A DNA stretch of 64,000 nt from contig NZ_JADNBB010000003.1 in NCBI RefSeq assembly GCF_015550595.1, positions 270,174-334,173 on the forward strand, written 5' to 3'. This document shows, one piece after another, positions 47,738-56,338 of the stretch. Position 1 is the first letter of the stretch, and each line of letters starts with the position of its first letter. The notes beneath the pieces were generated by a model. That model was given only the letters and a program-made list of their open reading frames with translations, searched no databases and was not told the DNA's origin. The DNA comes from Parabacteroides goldsteinii (lineage in GTDB: Bacteria > Bacteroidota > Bacteroidia > Bacteroidales > Tannerellaceae). Both the position numbers and the translations under genes were made by a program.

Positions 47738-48898
47738 ATGATGAAAAGAATTATAATCACACTTTTGTTTTGTTTGCCGTTATATCTCACAGCGCAAAAT
47801 CAGTTATACCGTAGTCCTGAAGCCGAAAAGTTATATCAGCTACTAAAACAAATAGTAGACAATAAACAAACGATGTTTGGAATGGCTAACCCTACAACTA
47901 TAGGTTATGCATCCGGACCTTTGAACGGTGAATATAACCATTCGGATTGTAAAGATATCACAGGAGATCATCCCGCTTTTCACGAAAGTGACCTGATGTG
48001 GTATGAAGGGAGTCAGGAATTCCGCTCCTGGGATATAAAAGCCATGAAAAAAGCGTGGAAAAGAGGTGCCATACTAGGCTATTGCTGGCATATTGGAGGT
48101 CCTGTATCGCATAAATTTTATGCGATACAAGATGGACAACCCAGTCAGGACTATCATTTGGCTACTGAGATAATAGTGAATCCGGACCGGACAACCAATA
48201 TAAAACTGGATTGGTATCTAAACCGGATTGACTCGATAGCCATTCCAGTCTTCAAAGAACTGGATTGCCCCATTGTCTTTCGTCCCTTCCACGAAATGAC
48301 CGGTGATTGGTTTTGGTGGGGGCGACAGATAGGAGCTGATACCTATATTAAATTATTCCGTCTAACAGTTGATTATCTGCATAGCAAAGGTATTAATAAC
48401 CTGCTCTATTGCTGGTCACCCGACAAACAGGTCGATTTTACTTTCTATCCAGGCGATGATTATGTCGATATATTGGGATTAGATGCGTATGAACCCGGCC
48501 TCACCACGCATTATCCGATCCCGGCATTAGTAGAAAATCTGACTAAGATATGTGACTATGCAGAATCGCATAATAAAGTCGCCGCATGGACCGAAGTCGG
48601 TTGCCGTCCTACTGAAGAAGGAGTTCCCCGTTATCCGGAACAATATCCGGATTTCTGGACAACTTATGTTTGGGATATCCTTACCAAATATCCGGCAGCA
48701 GGGCGTTTAGCTTGGATCCTTAGTTGGTATAATGCTGACTGGAAAAAGGATTTTTCTTCATCTCCTTATATTCCCTATAAAGGAATGGATAAAAAAAACA
48801 GTTCTGAAGCCATACAGGATTTCACTAAAATGTATGACTACTCCAATAGCCTGTTTGAGAAGGACATGAAAAACTTCAGAAAACAAAATAAGTTATAA
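47738..48898 (+). CDS. Glycoside hydrolase family 26 beta-mannanase
   Basis: The 386-residue protein starts with signal peptide MMKRIIITLLFCLPLYLTAQ. GH26 features: MFGMANPTTIGYASGP near residue 45, the acid/base in FRPFHEMTGDWFWWG near 185, YCWSPDKQVDFTFYPGDDYV near 227, and the nucleophile Glu in AAWTEVGCRP near 285. GH26 enzymes cleave beta-1,4-mannosyl linkages in mannan, glucomannan or galactomannan. It is probably periplasmic (type I signal, no lipobox) and is the best indicator that this PUL targets beta-mannan. Confidence 0.93.
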   Translation: MMKRIIITLLFCLPLYLTAQNQLYRSPEAEKLYQLLKQIVDNKQTMFGMANPTTIGYASGPLNGEYNHSDCKDITGDHPAFHESDLMWYEGSQEFRSWDIKAMKKAWKRGAILGYCWHIGGPVSHKFYAIQDGQPSQDYHLATEIIVNPDRTTNIKLDWYLNRIDSIAIPVFKELDCPIVFRPFHEMTGDWFWWGRQIGADTYIKLFRLTVDYLHSKGINNLLYCWSPDKQVDFTFYPGDDYVDILGLDAYEPGLTTHYPIPALVENLTKICDYAESHNKVAAWTEVGCRPTEEGVPRYPEQYPDFWTTYVWDILTKYPAAGRLAWILSWYNADWKKDFSSSPYIPYKGMDKKNSSEAIQDFTKMYDYSNSLFEKDMKNFRKQNKL

Positions 48899-48921
48899 CT
48901 GATCAAATTACTATCAATAAT

Positions 48922-50457
48922 ATGAGAAAATATTTATTCTTAATCGTACTATCCTCTATATGCCTGCTTAGTTGCTCCGAAAAGTCCAATATATATAATG
49001 TACGCGATTACGGAGCACATAATGACGGAGAAACGTTGACCACTGAACAGATACAGAAAGCAATTGATGCATGTGCGCAAAACGGCGGCGGCATGGTCTA
49101 TATCCCTAAAGGAGAATTTCTGGTTGGCACCTTGAATCTTAAGTCAAATGTAAATTTCCACATGGAAACCGGTGCAATCCTCAAAGCTACAACGGATTTA
49201 AGTCAATATCAGATACACAACCAATATCCGGCAGGAATCTTTTACACCGAGAAAGCGAACAATGTATCTATAACCGGGAACGGGGTTATTTTCGGACAGG
49301 GAACGGAGTTTATGTATGCCGATAGTGCAAAAGTGATTGGCGACAAAAGTTATACCCGTCAGAAAGATAATTTCCGCAAAGTTTCTTCCGGAATTGGGGA
49401 TGGTCCCTTATACCCGAAAGACCGTTTCCATCAAATGATAGTATTCAGTGAGTGCTCCGATTTGACTCTTACCGATTTCAAGTGTGTAGATGCTCCATAC
49501 TGGACCTTTGTGATCGTTCATTGCGAAGATGTCATTTGTGATAAACTCAAAATCGACAACAACCTGAATATTCCTAACAGTGACGGATTGGATATAATAT
49601 CCTGCAGCAACGTAAATGTATCCAATTGTATTTTCTCCTGTGGAGACGATGCTATTGTACTGGCCGGATACGCCCACCATTATGGAGATCCGGGATTTAA
49701 AGATATCCTGAAACGTTCGGAGAATATAAATGTAAGTAACTGCGTGTTCCGCTCACGTTCCAGCGCTATCCGTATTGGAGGTTGGGATCAAAATCATATG
49801 TCAAATTATAACTTCGACAATATTCTGATCTATGATTCTAACCGGGGTATTAATATTGGTGTTGGAGATTCCGGCTCTGTTCAGAACGTAAACTTCAACA
49901 ACATCCGTATCGAAACCCGATTGCATACAGGTGATTGGTGGGGACAAGGCGACCCGATCAAGATTACAGCCATGCGAGGCGTTGCGGACAATCCTATCGG
50001 CATCATCAGGAATATTAACTTCACTAATGTTTCATGTCGTAGCGAGAACTGTGTCAATATGTACGCTTCGAACGAAACACGGTTACAAAATATATTCTTT
50101 ACTAATTTCCAAATGGAATTCGTCAAAAGTGATAAAGAAGAAACTTGTGGAGGCAACATTGACTTACGTCCGAATATTGTTCCCGGTAAAGAGGTTTTTG
50201 CCCGAAACATTCCTGCTATTTACATAGAGAACGCAGACAATGTATTTTTTAATCAGGCAGAAATAATATGGGACAAGAATATTAACCGGAAACATTACAC
50301 TAACGCAATCGAGGCTATAGGCGTGCACAATCTCAGGTTGAACAATACGCTCGCCTCCCCTTCTCCCTCTAATCCGGATATAGCGACCGTCCTCTTACAA
50401 AACTGTACAGGGTTTAAGACTGATGATACACAAATGAAAGTTTCCCGGATTAATTAA
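48922..50457 (+). CDS. Glycoside hydrolase family 28-like right-handed beta-helix lipoprotein
   Basis: The 511-residue lipoprotein has signal MRKYLFLIVLSSICLLSC with Cys18. It has the pectate-lyase-like N-terminus NVRDYGAHNDGETLTTEQIQ and a beta-helix with PNSDGLDIISCSNVNVSNC and CGDDAIVLAG. Of the four classical GH28 motifs, NTD appears as NSD and the DD pair is kept. The GHG position reads SRSSAIRIGG and the RIK position reads DSNRGINIG, so catalytic His and substrate Lys are lost or moved. It may be a divergent polygalacturonase-like hydrolase or a lyase/epimerase with altered specificity. Last gene of the PUL operon, ending 3 bp before the right direct repeat. Confidence 0.85.
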   Translation: MRKYLFLIVLSSICLLSCSEKSNIYNVRDYGAHNDGETLTTEQIQKAIDACAQNGGGMVYIPKGEFLVGTLNLKSNVNFHMETGAILKATTDLSQYQIHNQYPAGIFYTEKANNVSITGNGVIFGQGTEFMYADSAKVIGDKSYTRQKDNFRKVSSGIGDGPLYPKDRFHQMIVFSECSDLTLTDFKCVDAPYWTFVIVHCEDVICDKLKIDNNLNIPNSDGLDIISCSNVNVSNCIFSCGDDAIVLAGYAHHYGDPGFKDILKRSENINVSNCVFRSRSSAIRIGGWDQNHMSNYNFDNILIYDSNRGINIGVGDSGSVQNVNFNNIRIETRLHTGDWWGQGDPIKITAMRGVADNPIGIIRNINFTNVSCRSENCVNMYASNETRLQNIFFTNFQMEFVKSDKEETCGGNIDLRPNIVPGKEVFARNIPAIYIENADNVFFNQAEIIWDKNINRKHYTNAIEAIGVHNLRLNNTLASPSPSNPDIATVLLQNCTGFKTDDTQMKVSRIN

Positions 50458-50460
50458 AAA

Positions 50461-50483
50461 GCGACCTAAGCTTCCTGAATAAA
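50461..50483 (+). repeat. Right copy of 23-bp direct repeat flanking the PUL
   Basis: GCGACCTAAGC, then T, then TCCTGAATAAA: 22 of 23 identical to 37557-37579 in the same orientation. It starts immediately after the GH28-like stop. Confidence 0.9.
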
Positions 50484-50517
50484 AGTGCTATTTTATAGCT
50501 TCTTTCCAAAAAATAAA

Positions 50518-50525
50518 TACATTTG
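50518..50525 (+). promoter_or_regulatory. Candidate -7 box of the broken antitoxin-like gene
   Basis: TACATTTG followed by a GAAAGGAG ribosome-binding site (50541-50548) and ATG at 50556. The signals are intact although the gene is not. Confidence 0.5.
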
Positions 50526-50555
50526 TACTTCATCAAAACCGAAAGGAGTAAAGAT

Positions 50556-50854
50556 ATGAAAGCAATGGAATTACAGGGTGTGTCTGGGACTGTTCAACGA
50601 AATCGTCAACCTTGACACAGAGTATCGAGAAGGTAAAGAAGTACATTAAACGTATCGCATCCAACAGATACAAAATATCACGTGCTAATAAAGTGGATGA
50701 CATCGACATCGTCACTGACGAAGAAATTGAAAATGCTATGTGCCCATTTACTGACGAGGAGAAAATAGAAAGATTAATGGCCGCAGAAGCCGATCCTGTT
50801 TATTATACTCATGAAGAAGTAAAAAAAGCTGCTGCTTCATGGATAACCAACTAA
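50556..50854 (+). pseudogene. Frameshifted small antitoxin-like gene
   Basis: After a good ribosome-binding site, ATG at 50556 reads MKAMELQG and then shifts. From 50584 the +1 frame reads LGLFNEIVNLDTE. From about 50621 a third frame reads SIEKVKKYIKRIASNRYKIS and on to ...KKAAASWITN, stopping at 50854. Joined, this gives about 99 residues resembling the small Bacteroidales proteins that start MKAMELQ and form the antitoxin half of toxin-antitoxin pairs. Two indels (the second consistent with loss of GA in GAGAG) break it. No toxin gene follows. It lies next to the right PUL repeat, and the damage may date from the same event. Confidence 0.6.
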
Positions 50855-50858
50855 GATA

Positions 50859-50885
50859 AAAAAGGAAGCCCTAACAGCTTCCTTT
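50859..50885. terminator. Bidirectional intrinsic terminator between convergent genes
   Basis: Stem AAAGGAAGC/GCTTCCTTT with a 7-nt loop, A-rich before and T-rich after, between the antitoxin remnant (+) and the HIT gene (-). Confidence 0.85.
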
Positions 50886-50899
50886 CTTTTGCTATTATA

Positions 50900-51334
50900 T
50901 CATCCTTCCAATGCCTCTTTCAGCTTAGCAGTCATCCCCACATACTCATCTTCCGACAAATAAACCTTCTGAGGGTTCATTGCGAATGTACCGCCAAAGT
51001 CGGGACCATCCTCATATTTGGGAGCCAGATGGAAATGGAGATGTGAAAGTTTGTCCGAGTAGGCACCATAGTTTATCTTCTGCGGGTTAAAGACCTTCTG
51101 CATGGCACGTGTCACCCTTACCACATCCGCCATAAACGCATTCCGTTCCTCATCGCTCAACATATTCAGGTCATGTACATGATCTTTGTATGCAACCAGG
51201 CAACGGCCATAATAGGTTTGTTCCTTGAAAAGGAAAAGCCGGGATACCGATAACGGAGCAATTTCAATCATCAGATTGTTCAAAGTCTGGTTGTTCGCGC
51301 AATACAAACAATCCTTGGGATCACTTAATTTCAT
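50900..51334 (-). CDS. HIT-family nucleotide-binding protein
   Basis: The 144-residue protein carries the histidine-triad motif HLHFHLAPK near residue 98, preceded by GRCLVAYKDHVHDLNMLSDE. It starts MKLSDPKDCLYCANNQTL, with a C-x2-C pair that may bind zinc. HIT proteins hydrolyse dinucleoside polyphosphates or nucleoside phosphoramidates. Single-gene unit. Confidence 0.9.
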   Translation of the reverse strand: MKLSDPKDCLYCANNQTLNNLMIEIAPLSVSRLFLFKEQTYYGRCLVAYKDHVHDLNMLSDEERNAFMADVVRVTRAMQKVFNPQKINYGAYSDKLSHLHFHLAPKYEDGPDFGGTFAMNPQKVYLSEDEYVGMTAKLKEALEG

Positions 51335-51376
51335 GTTATATCAGATTTCATTTATTATTCCCGCGAAAGTAAACAT

Positions 51377-51413
51377 AAAGCCCGGCAAAAGCAAGAAACT
51401 TCTACCGGGCTTT
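51377..51413 (-). terminator. Intrinsic terminator after the TonB-dependent receptor
   Basis: Stem AAAGCCCGG/CCGGGCTTT with a 19-nt loop, 23 bp past the receptor stop; T-rich afterwards on the minus strand. Confidence 0.7.
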
Positions 51414-51435
51414 TATACATACCAATATGATAATT

Positions 51436-53736
51436 TTAGTAACTAATCTTACAACCGATGAAATAACTACGCGGAATACCCGGGCCATAAATATATCCCG
51501 CATCCCGCTCCGGCCCCTTATCAAAGTCATCCTGATAAGAGTTAAATATATTCTGAACACCGGCATTTACCTGTAAAGTAACCGATTTGTAAAGAGGGAA
51601 ATCATAAGCCACTTTCACATTCAGGTCAAAGAAATCCTTTGTCTTTTCTTCCTTATCCTCCGGTATATAACCAGCCAGGTGTTGAACCAGCATACTACCG
51701 GTATAAGTACCCGTCAACGAAGCAGTCAGACGCTTTACCGGAGTAAATGAAGAAGTGAAATAACCGTACACATCCGGCGAACGGAACATCTTCTTCTGAG
51801 GAGCTATATTTTCATTTTCACTCCATGTTTCCGGCTCTTTATAACGACTACGCTGAACGGTTGCACCCGCCTGTATCTGCATCCAGGAATATACAGCCTT
51901 TGCCTCCAGGTTAATACCCATCACGCGGGCACCTTTACCATTACGGCGTTCCATCAACAGGTTGTTATCGTCATCACGTCCTATTTCTTCCAGAATAAAA
52001 ACATTCCGCAAGTCTGTGTAAAAACCTTCAACAAGGAAGTTTGTCTGCACCGGACCGAAGCGACGGTAAAAGTCAGCAGACACACTAACACTCTGCGAAT
52101 TTTCTTCTTTCAGATCCGGGGATATCTGTATGATTGCCACATCACCACCAACAGCCGTGATATGTAAATCTTCATCAAATGCCTGAGGAGCACGGAAACC
52201 ACTTGAATAAGACATACGCAGGTTTATATCGCTGGTCGGGTTAAAACGGACATTAGCACGCGGACTGAATATCGCATGGTCGATCAGGTTATGTTTGTCC
52301 ATACGCGCACCGACAAGAAAACTCCATTTTTCATTCTTCCATTCGTTCTGCAGGAAGACACTACCGATATGTACCGTCTGTTCGATCGTACGATGATAGC
52401 CCAACATCTTGTCCTGCAAATCATCATAGTTATACTCGGCTCCACCGGTAAACTCGGCTGGCATAAAAAGACATTTTTCCCACTCATATGAATATTGCGC
52501 ACCACCCACAAAAGTCATATCCGTTGTGCTGCCATACGCATTCGGGTTCTTTCCGGCACCATAATAACTGTTTCTCTTTGTATGCTGGGCCGAAGTATAC
52601 ACATTCAGGCGATGTTTGTAATCTTTCGAAAACAAGTCGAACTTCAAGCCGCCACCATTAATATTGTGTTCCGTCTGCTCAGCGATATTCGCTTCATGAG
52701 GAGGTAAATCCAACAGGTCACCGCCACGACGGTATTCGTTGATGTTATGGTACTCGAAAGTCAGCTTCGAATAGGTACTTGTTTTCAGATAGGAACGAAA
52801 GCCAAGTGTACGGGCATTCAGTTTTCCGAGTTCGGTATATCCGTCGCCATCATGGTCATAAGCACCACGATAACGGTTCTGCCCGAACATATAGATACCG
52901 GCTTTATGGTCGTCCGTAACCAGCGAAGCATTTATCGTCGTATTGTTATCCGGACGGTCGCCACCAATCATTGTCAACGAGTGGGCGATCTGTGCCGAAT
53001 TTCTCAACGGTTCCTTAGTGATAATATTGATTGTTCCGGCAATAGCAGAAGAACCGAACAGAGCCGATCCCCCTCCACGCATGATCTCCACACGTTCGAT
53101 CATATTAGCCGGGATCTGTTCCAGACCATATACACCAGTCAACGCACTAAAGATAGGACGGCTGTCTACCAGTATCTGCGTATAAGGACCTTCCAGACCA
53201 TTGATACGCACCTGCTGGAAACCGCAGTTCTGACAGTTGTTTTCCACACGCACACCGGGTTGGAAATTCAGACCGTCCGCCAGAGAAGTCGCATGTGTAG
53301 TCTCGAATGTTTTCGAATCCAGCACATTCACCAGAGAAGGAGCCAACCTGCGGGTCGTCTCATTCCGGTTGGCAGAGACAACGACACCATCCAAAGAGAC
53401 GGCATCCTCTTCCACTTCGAGATTTACTTCCAGTGTTTTACCTTTCTTCAAGGTAACCGGTTTCTCTACAGTTTTATATCCCAAGGTTTTCATTACCAAT
53501 GTGAACTTTCCTTCAGGCAGGTTCTTCAAATAATAATGTCCGGTAGCATCGGTCGTCGTACCAATAGTCGTACCTTTTAGAAAGACAGTGATAAAGGCTA
53601 AATGTTCTCCTGTTTCTTTATCCAGTATATGCCCTACGATATTGGCATCCGAAGGGTTCAGGGCAGGAGTATCATCTCCCCATGCTGATGTAACGACACA
53701 GCACAGGCATAGTATAAGTATAAAAATCTTATTCAT
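51436..53736 (-). CDS. TonB-dependent outer-membrane receptor, probable metal/metallophore uptake
   Basis: The 766-residue protein begins with signal peptide MNKIFILILCLCCVVTSAWG. It has a carboxypeptidase-regulatory-like domain (NIVGHILDKETGEHLAFITV, residues about 33-115), a plug with NNCQNCGFQQVRINGLEGPY and MRGGGSALFGSSAIAGTINI, and a barrel ending SYFIGCKISY. The C-x2-C in the plug (about residue 168) is unusual and could bind metal. It is not SusC-like: shorter, no SusD partner. It is preceded by a histidine-rich membrane protein gene (85 bp), which points to transition-metal uptake (inference). Confidence 0.9.
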   Translation of the reverse strand: MNKIFILILCLCCVVTSAWGDDTPALNPSDANIVGHILDKETGEHLAFITVFLKGTTIGTTTDATGHYYLKNLPEGKFTLVMKTLGYKTVEKPVTLKKGKTLEVNLEVEEDAVSLDGVVVSANRNETTRRLAPSLVNVLDSKTFETTHATSLADGLNFQPGVRVENNCQNCGFQQVRINGLEGPYTQILVDSRPIFSALTGVYGLEQIPANMIERVEIMRGGGSALFGSSAIAGTINIITKEPLRNSAQIAHSLTMIGGDRPDNNTTINASLVTDDHKAGIYMFGQNRYRGAYDHDGDGYTELGKLNARTLGFRSYLKTSTYSKLTFEYHNINEYRRGGDLLDLPPHEANIAEQTEHNINGGGLKFDLFSKDYKHRLNVYTSAQHTKRNSYYGAGKNPNAYGSTTDMTFVGGAQYSYEWEKCLFMPAEFTGGAEYNYDDLQDKMLGYHRTIEQTVHIGSVFLQNEWKNEKWSFLVGARMDKHNLIDHAIFSPRANVRFNPTSDINLRMSYSSGFRAPQAFDEDLHITAVGGDVAIIQISPDLKEENSQSVSVSADFYRRFGPVQTNFLVEGFYTDLRNVFILEEIGRDDDNNLLMERRNGKGARVMGINLEAKAVYSWMQIQAGATVQRSRYKEPETWSENENIAPQKKMFRSPDVYGYFTSSFTPVKRLTASLTGTYTGSMLVQHLAGYIPEDKEEKTKDFFDLNVKVAYDFPLYKSVTLQVNAGVQNIFNSYQDDFDKGPERDAGYIYGPGIPRSYFIGCKISY

Positions 53737-53821
53737 TGCAATTTGTTCTGATAAATATATTAATGTACTAATCTGCGGTCGGGCATCTTCTGATTGAAAG
53801 TACCCGATGCTTTATATTTTA

Positions 53822-54181
53822 TCAGACAACAGGAGGGGCACGGAGAAAAATCTTCCCCTTAACAGGGACCAGACAATCCGGACAGACCGGCATTTCTACT
53901 ATTTCGGCAATTTGTAATGCATGGAAATCAAGATGATAAGCATGAACTGCACCATCTTCCACACTGATGGTAGTCAGTATGTGAAATAATTGTATTTCAG
54001 ATAAGGATGCATGATGATGGCAAACACCGCCACTCACCTTTCCAAAAGGGTGCGAATGGACAATTGTGGTACCGTTCTCTATATGGACATGGATAAATAA
54101 AGTAATACTGCTATAATACGCAATGAAGATCACCGGTAGCAGCCATTTCATATATTTACCCATCCTTTCTTTCACACCCAT
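53822..54181 (-). CDS. Histidine-rich single-span membrane protein upstream of the TonB receptor
   Basis: This 119-residue protein has one hydrophobic segment, MKWLLPVIFIAYYSSITLFI (residues 11-30), followed by a His-rich periplasmic part. That part includes FIHVHIENGTTIVHSHPFGK, CHHHASLSEIQLFH and HAYHLDFHAL, then a C-x2-C (VCPDCLVPV). About 14 of the residues after the membrane span are His. The pattern suggests binding of Zn, Cu, Ni or Co and partnership with the receptor downstream. The start could be 54181, 54163 or 54151; the last gives the best leader after the TAACTTTG box. No named family recognised. Confidence 0.75.
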   Translation of the reverse strand: MGVKERMGKYMKWLLPVIFIAYYSSITLFIHVHIENGTTIVHSHPFGKVSGGVCHHHASLSEIQLFHILTTISVEDGAVHAYHLDFHALQIAEIVEMPVCPDCLVPVKGKIFLRAPPVV

Positions 54182-54198
54182 ATTCTTTTAAGAAGGCG

Positions 54199-54206
54199 CA
54201 AAGTTA
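54199..54206 (-). promoter_or_regulatory. Candidate -7 box of the His-rich/TonB receptor operon
   Basis: TAACTTTG on the minus strand, 18 bp upstream of the longest start; no exact -33. Confidence 0.45.
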
Positions 54207-54219
54207 CAAATAATTTTTA

Positions 54220-54227
54220 TACTTTTG
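54220..54227 (+). promoter_or_regulatory. Candidate -7 box of the DUF4132 gene
   Basis: TACTTTTG, 42 bp upstream of the ATG at 54270, divergent from the His-rich operon; no exact -33. Confidence 0.45.
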
Positions 54228-54269
54228 TTCTTATCCATAATAACAGGATGATTTACAAATAGAAATAGT

Positions 54270-56216
54270 ATGACGAAAAGAGAAAAGCCGGGTAGCACCC
54301 CTAAAGAATATTTGAGTAAAAAGCATGAATCTCTTTATATGTTGTTCGATACCTATTGCGAAGCTCATAGCACTTCCAATATCAGTCTGATTGAATCTCT
54401 TCAGGAGATGCCGTTAGACGAATTGATCCGTAAACACAAAAAAGTAGCATATGACTTTCTGGGGAGTGATATATCCCAAAAGAAAAAACAGATCTGGATA
54501 AATAAGATTTATTCCGATTGCAATCTGACGGACTACGAACCGTTACTGAACCTGCTCACTGAAGATTCCAAACTAATTCGAAGATACATCGAGAGAGTCA
54601 TAAGTACCAAAGAGAAAAAGACCCGTGAATCGATAGAACAAAAATTTCCGAAACTTAGCGAAGAAGCCCAGAACTGGGCCAAACAATTGTTCAGGTTCTG
54701 GGATAATACGCATGCCAAAGCTAAAATCAAATTCAAGAACAAAAAGGAAATTATCGATTACTGCAGCAAACACATTGAGCTTTACCGTACCATGCAGATA
54801 GCCTGGTTGCCGTTAAAGCCCTACACGATGATCCCGTGGTCAGACAGTTGCGATTTTGTGCCACGCCCGGTTGTCCGCTACATATTAAGTGAATATATGG
54901 CATTCCCCCAGGCTATCCGGTTAAAAGACTGCGACTCGATCGTTCCGTTTTTCAATCAGCCGGAATGGTATGCCTCACTGGAGCAACTCTTACAGTTCTG
55001 GCTGGATGATGGTGCAGAGGCCAACAGGAAAGGTATTCTGGCTCCTTATTGTTTCTATGGTAGCGAACAACAACTCGAACGCTTACATACCTTATTAAAG
55101 AGTTGGCTGAAGAAAGGCCGCAAAGGTCTTGTCAGCTATACGCTTGGCCTGTTAGGGTTGAAGGCTACGCCCCCTGCACTGAGAATTCTTGATGAATGGA
55201 TCGAACTGATGCCGGAGGGAAAATACAGACGTGAAGCCCTGAAAGCATTCCAACAGGTCGCAATTCACCGGGGTCTTACAATCGACGAACTGGCAGACCG
55301 GCTCATTCCAACATTCGGTCTCAATCGCCTCGGAGAAAAAGAGATCGATTACGGTCACCGTATCTTACGCCTGACACTATTGCCGGACTTTTCGATATCC
55401 GTCTTCGACGCCACCAAACAAAAAACCAGTAAATCCCTCCCTGCTCCCTTGAAACATGACGATAAGGAAAAAGCAGAAAAAGCAAAAGAGGAAATGGCCG
55501 GTCTGAAGAAACAGGTCAAGACACAAACAACCGTCCAAAGGAGACGGCTCGAACAAGTACTGAAAAACGGACGAACCTGGCCTGCCGAGACATGGCAAAC
55601 CATTTTTGTCGAAAATCCGATATTCCGTTATATAACAAACGGCCTGATCTGGGGTATATATAAAGAAGGCCGGTTACAGGAATCTTTCCGCTATCTGGAA
55701 GACGGAAGCCTGATAACGGCAGATCAAAAAGAATTTATCCTTCCTGCAAATGCCGTTGTTTCGCTCGTTCACCCGGTAGAGTTGGACGACCACCTGACAA
55801 ACCAATGGGAAAAGCAACTGCATGATAATAGGATCGAACCTTTATTGCCTCAACTAGCTACTCCGGTTCATCGTTTAAGTGATTCGGAAAAACAAGGTAA
55901 CGAAATCTCCCGTTATGCCGGAAGAACGGTTCGACTGAGTAGTATATACGAATTTGAATCGAGAGATCTGATTTCCCGGATAGAGGAACAAACTCTTTAT
56001 ATCATAGACAAGTCGTTGGATATCGCCGCACGGCTTCCTTTCGAATATGAAGAAAATACCTGCACTATAAAAGAGTTATCGTTCTCTCCTTACAAAGAAG
56101 GGGCCGACCCAGACACGATCGAGCTACCCGAAGACGAGAGAATACCGATCTCCTCCATTCCTGAACGATTCATCAGTAGTTTACTTGATGTATTAGTCAA
56201 AGTTTTTGTTTTGTGA
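54270..56216 (+). CDS. DUF4132 (MolR-like) domain protein
   Basis: The 648-residue soluble protein has no signal peptide. The middle (residues about 200-345) looks like HEAT-type helical repeats (KKGRKGLVSYTLGLLGLKAT, REALKAFQQVAIHRGL). The DUF4132 region follows: LNRLGEKEIDYGHRI near 350, then QRRRLEQVLKNGRTWPAETW near 425, VENPIFRYITNGLIWGIYKE and FRYLEDGSLITADQKEF near 480. The family includes E. coli MolR-type proteins, often beside WGR or AAA genes, with unknown biochemistry. Here it stands alone. An N-terminal charged coiled region precedes it. Confidence 0.75.
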   Translation: MTKREKPGSTPKEYLSKKHESLYMLFDTYCEAHSTSNISLIESLQEMPLDELIRKHKKVAYDFLGSDISQKKKQIWINKIYSDCNLTDYEPLLNLLTEDSKLIRRYIERVISTKEKKTRESIEQKFPKLSEEAQNWAKQLFRFWDNTHAKAKIKFKNKKEIIDYCSKHIELYRTMQIAWLPLKPYTMIPWSDSCDFVPRPVVRYILSEYMAFPQAIRLKDCDSIVPFFNQPEWYASLEQLLQFWLDDGAEANRKGILAPYCFYGSEQQLERLHTLLKSWLKKGRKGLVSYTLGLLGLKATPPALRILDEWIELMPEGKYRREALKAFQQVAIHRGLTIDELADRLIPTFGLNRLGEKEIDYGHRILRLTLLPDFSISVFDATKQKTSKSLPAPLKHDDKEKAEKAKEEMAGLKKQVKTQTTVQRRRLEQVLKNGRTWPAETWQTIFVENPIFRYITNGLIWGIYKEGRLQESFRYLEDGSLITADQKEFILPANAVVSLVHPVELDDHLTNQWEKQLHDNRIEPLLPQLATPVHRLSDSEKQGNEISRYAGRTVRLSSIYEFESRDLISRIEEQTLYIIDKSLDIAARLPFEYEENTCTIKELSFSPYKEGADPDTIELPEDERIPISSIPERFISSLLDVLVKVFVL

Positions 56217-56284
56217 GTGCAAGATTATACGAATTTAACACCAACTAATTGTAAGCAATCAGCACCAGATATCTAATAATTTGT

Positions 56285-56292
56285 TACTTTTG
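56285..56292 (+). promoter_or_regulatory. Candidate -7 box of the malic enzyme gene
   Basis: TACTTTTG, 47 bp upstream of the ATG; -33 not evident. Confidence 0.4.
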
Positions 56293-56338
56293 TAGTCGTT
56301 TTCAAAACATGTATTAAATATACTAATATCATAAGTCT

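Noticed and set aside
52747-53580. 277-codon ORF antisense to the TonB receptor.
   Set aside because: Shadow frame of the receptor gene with low-information composition.
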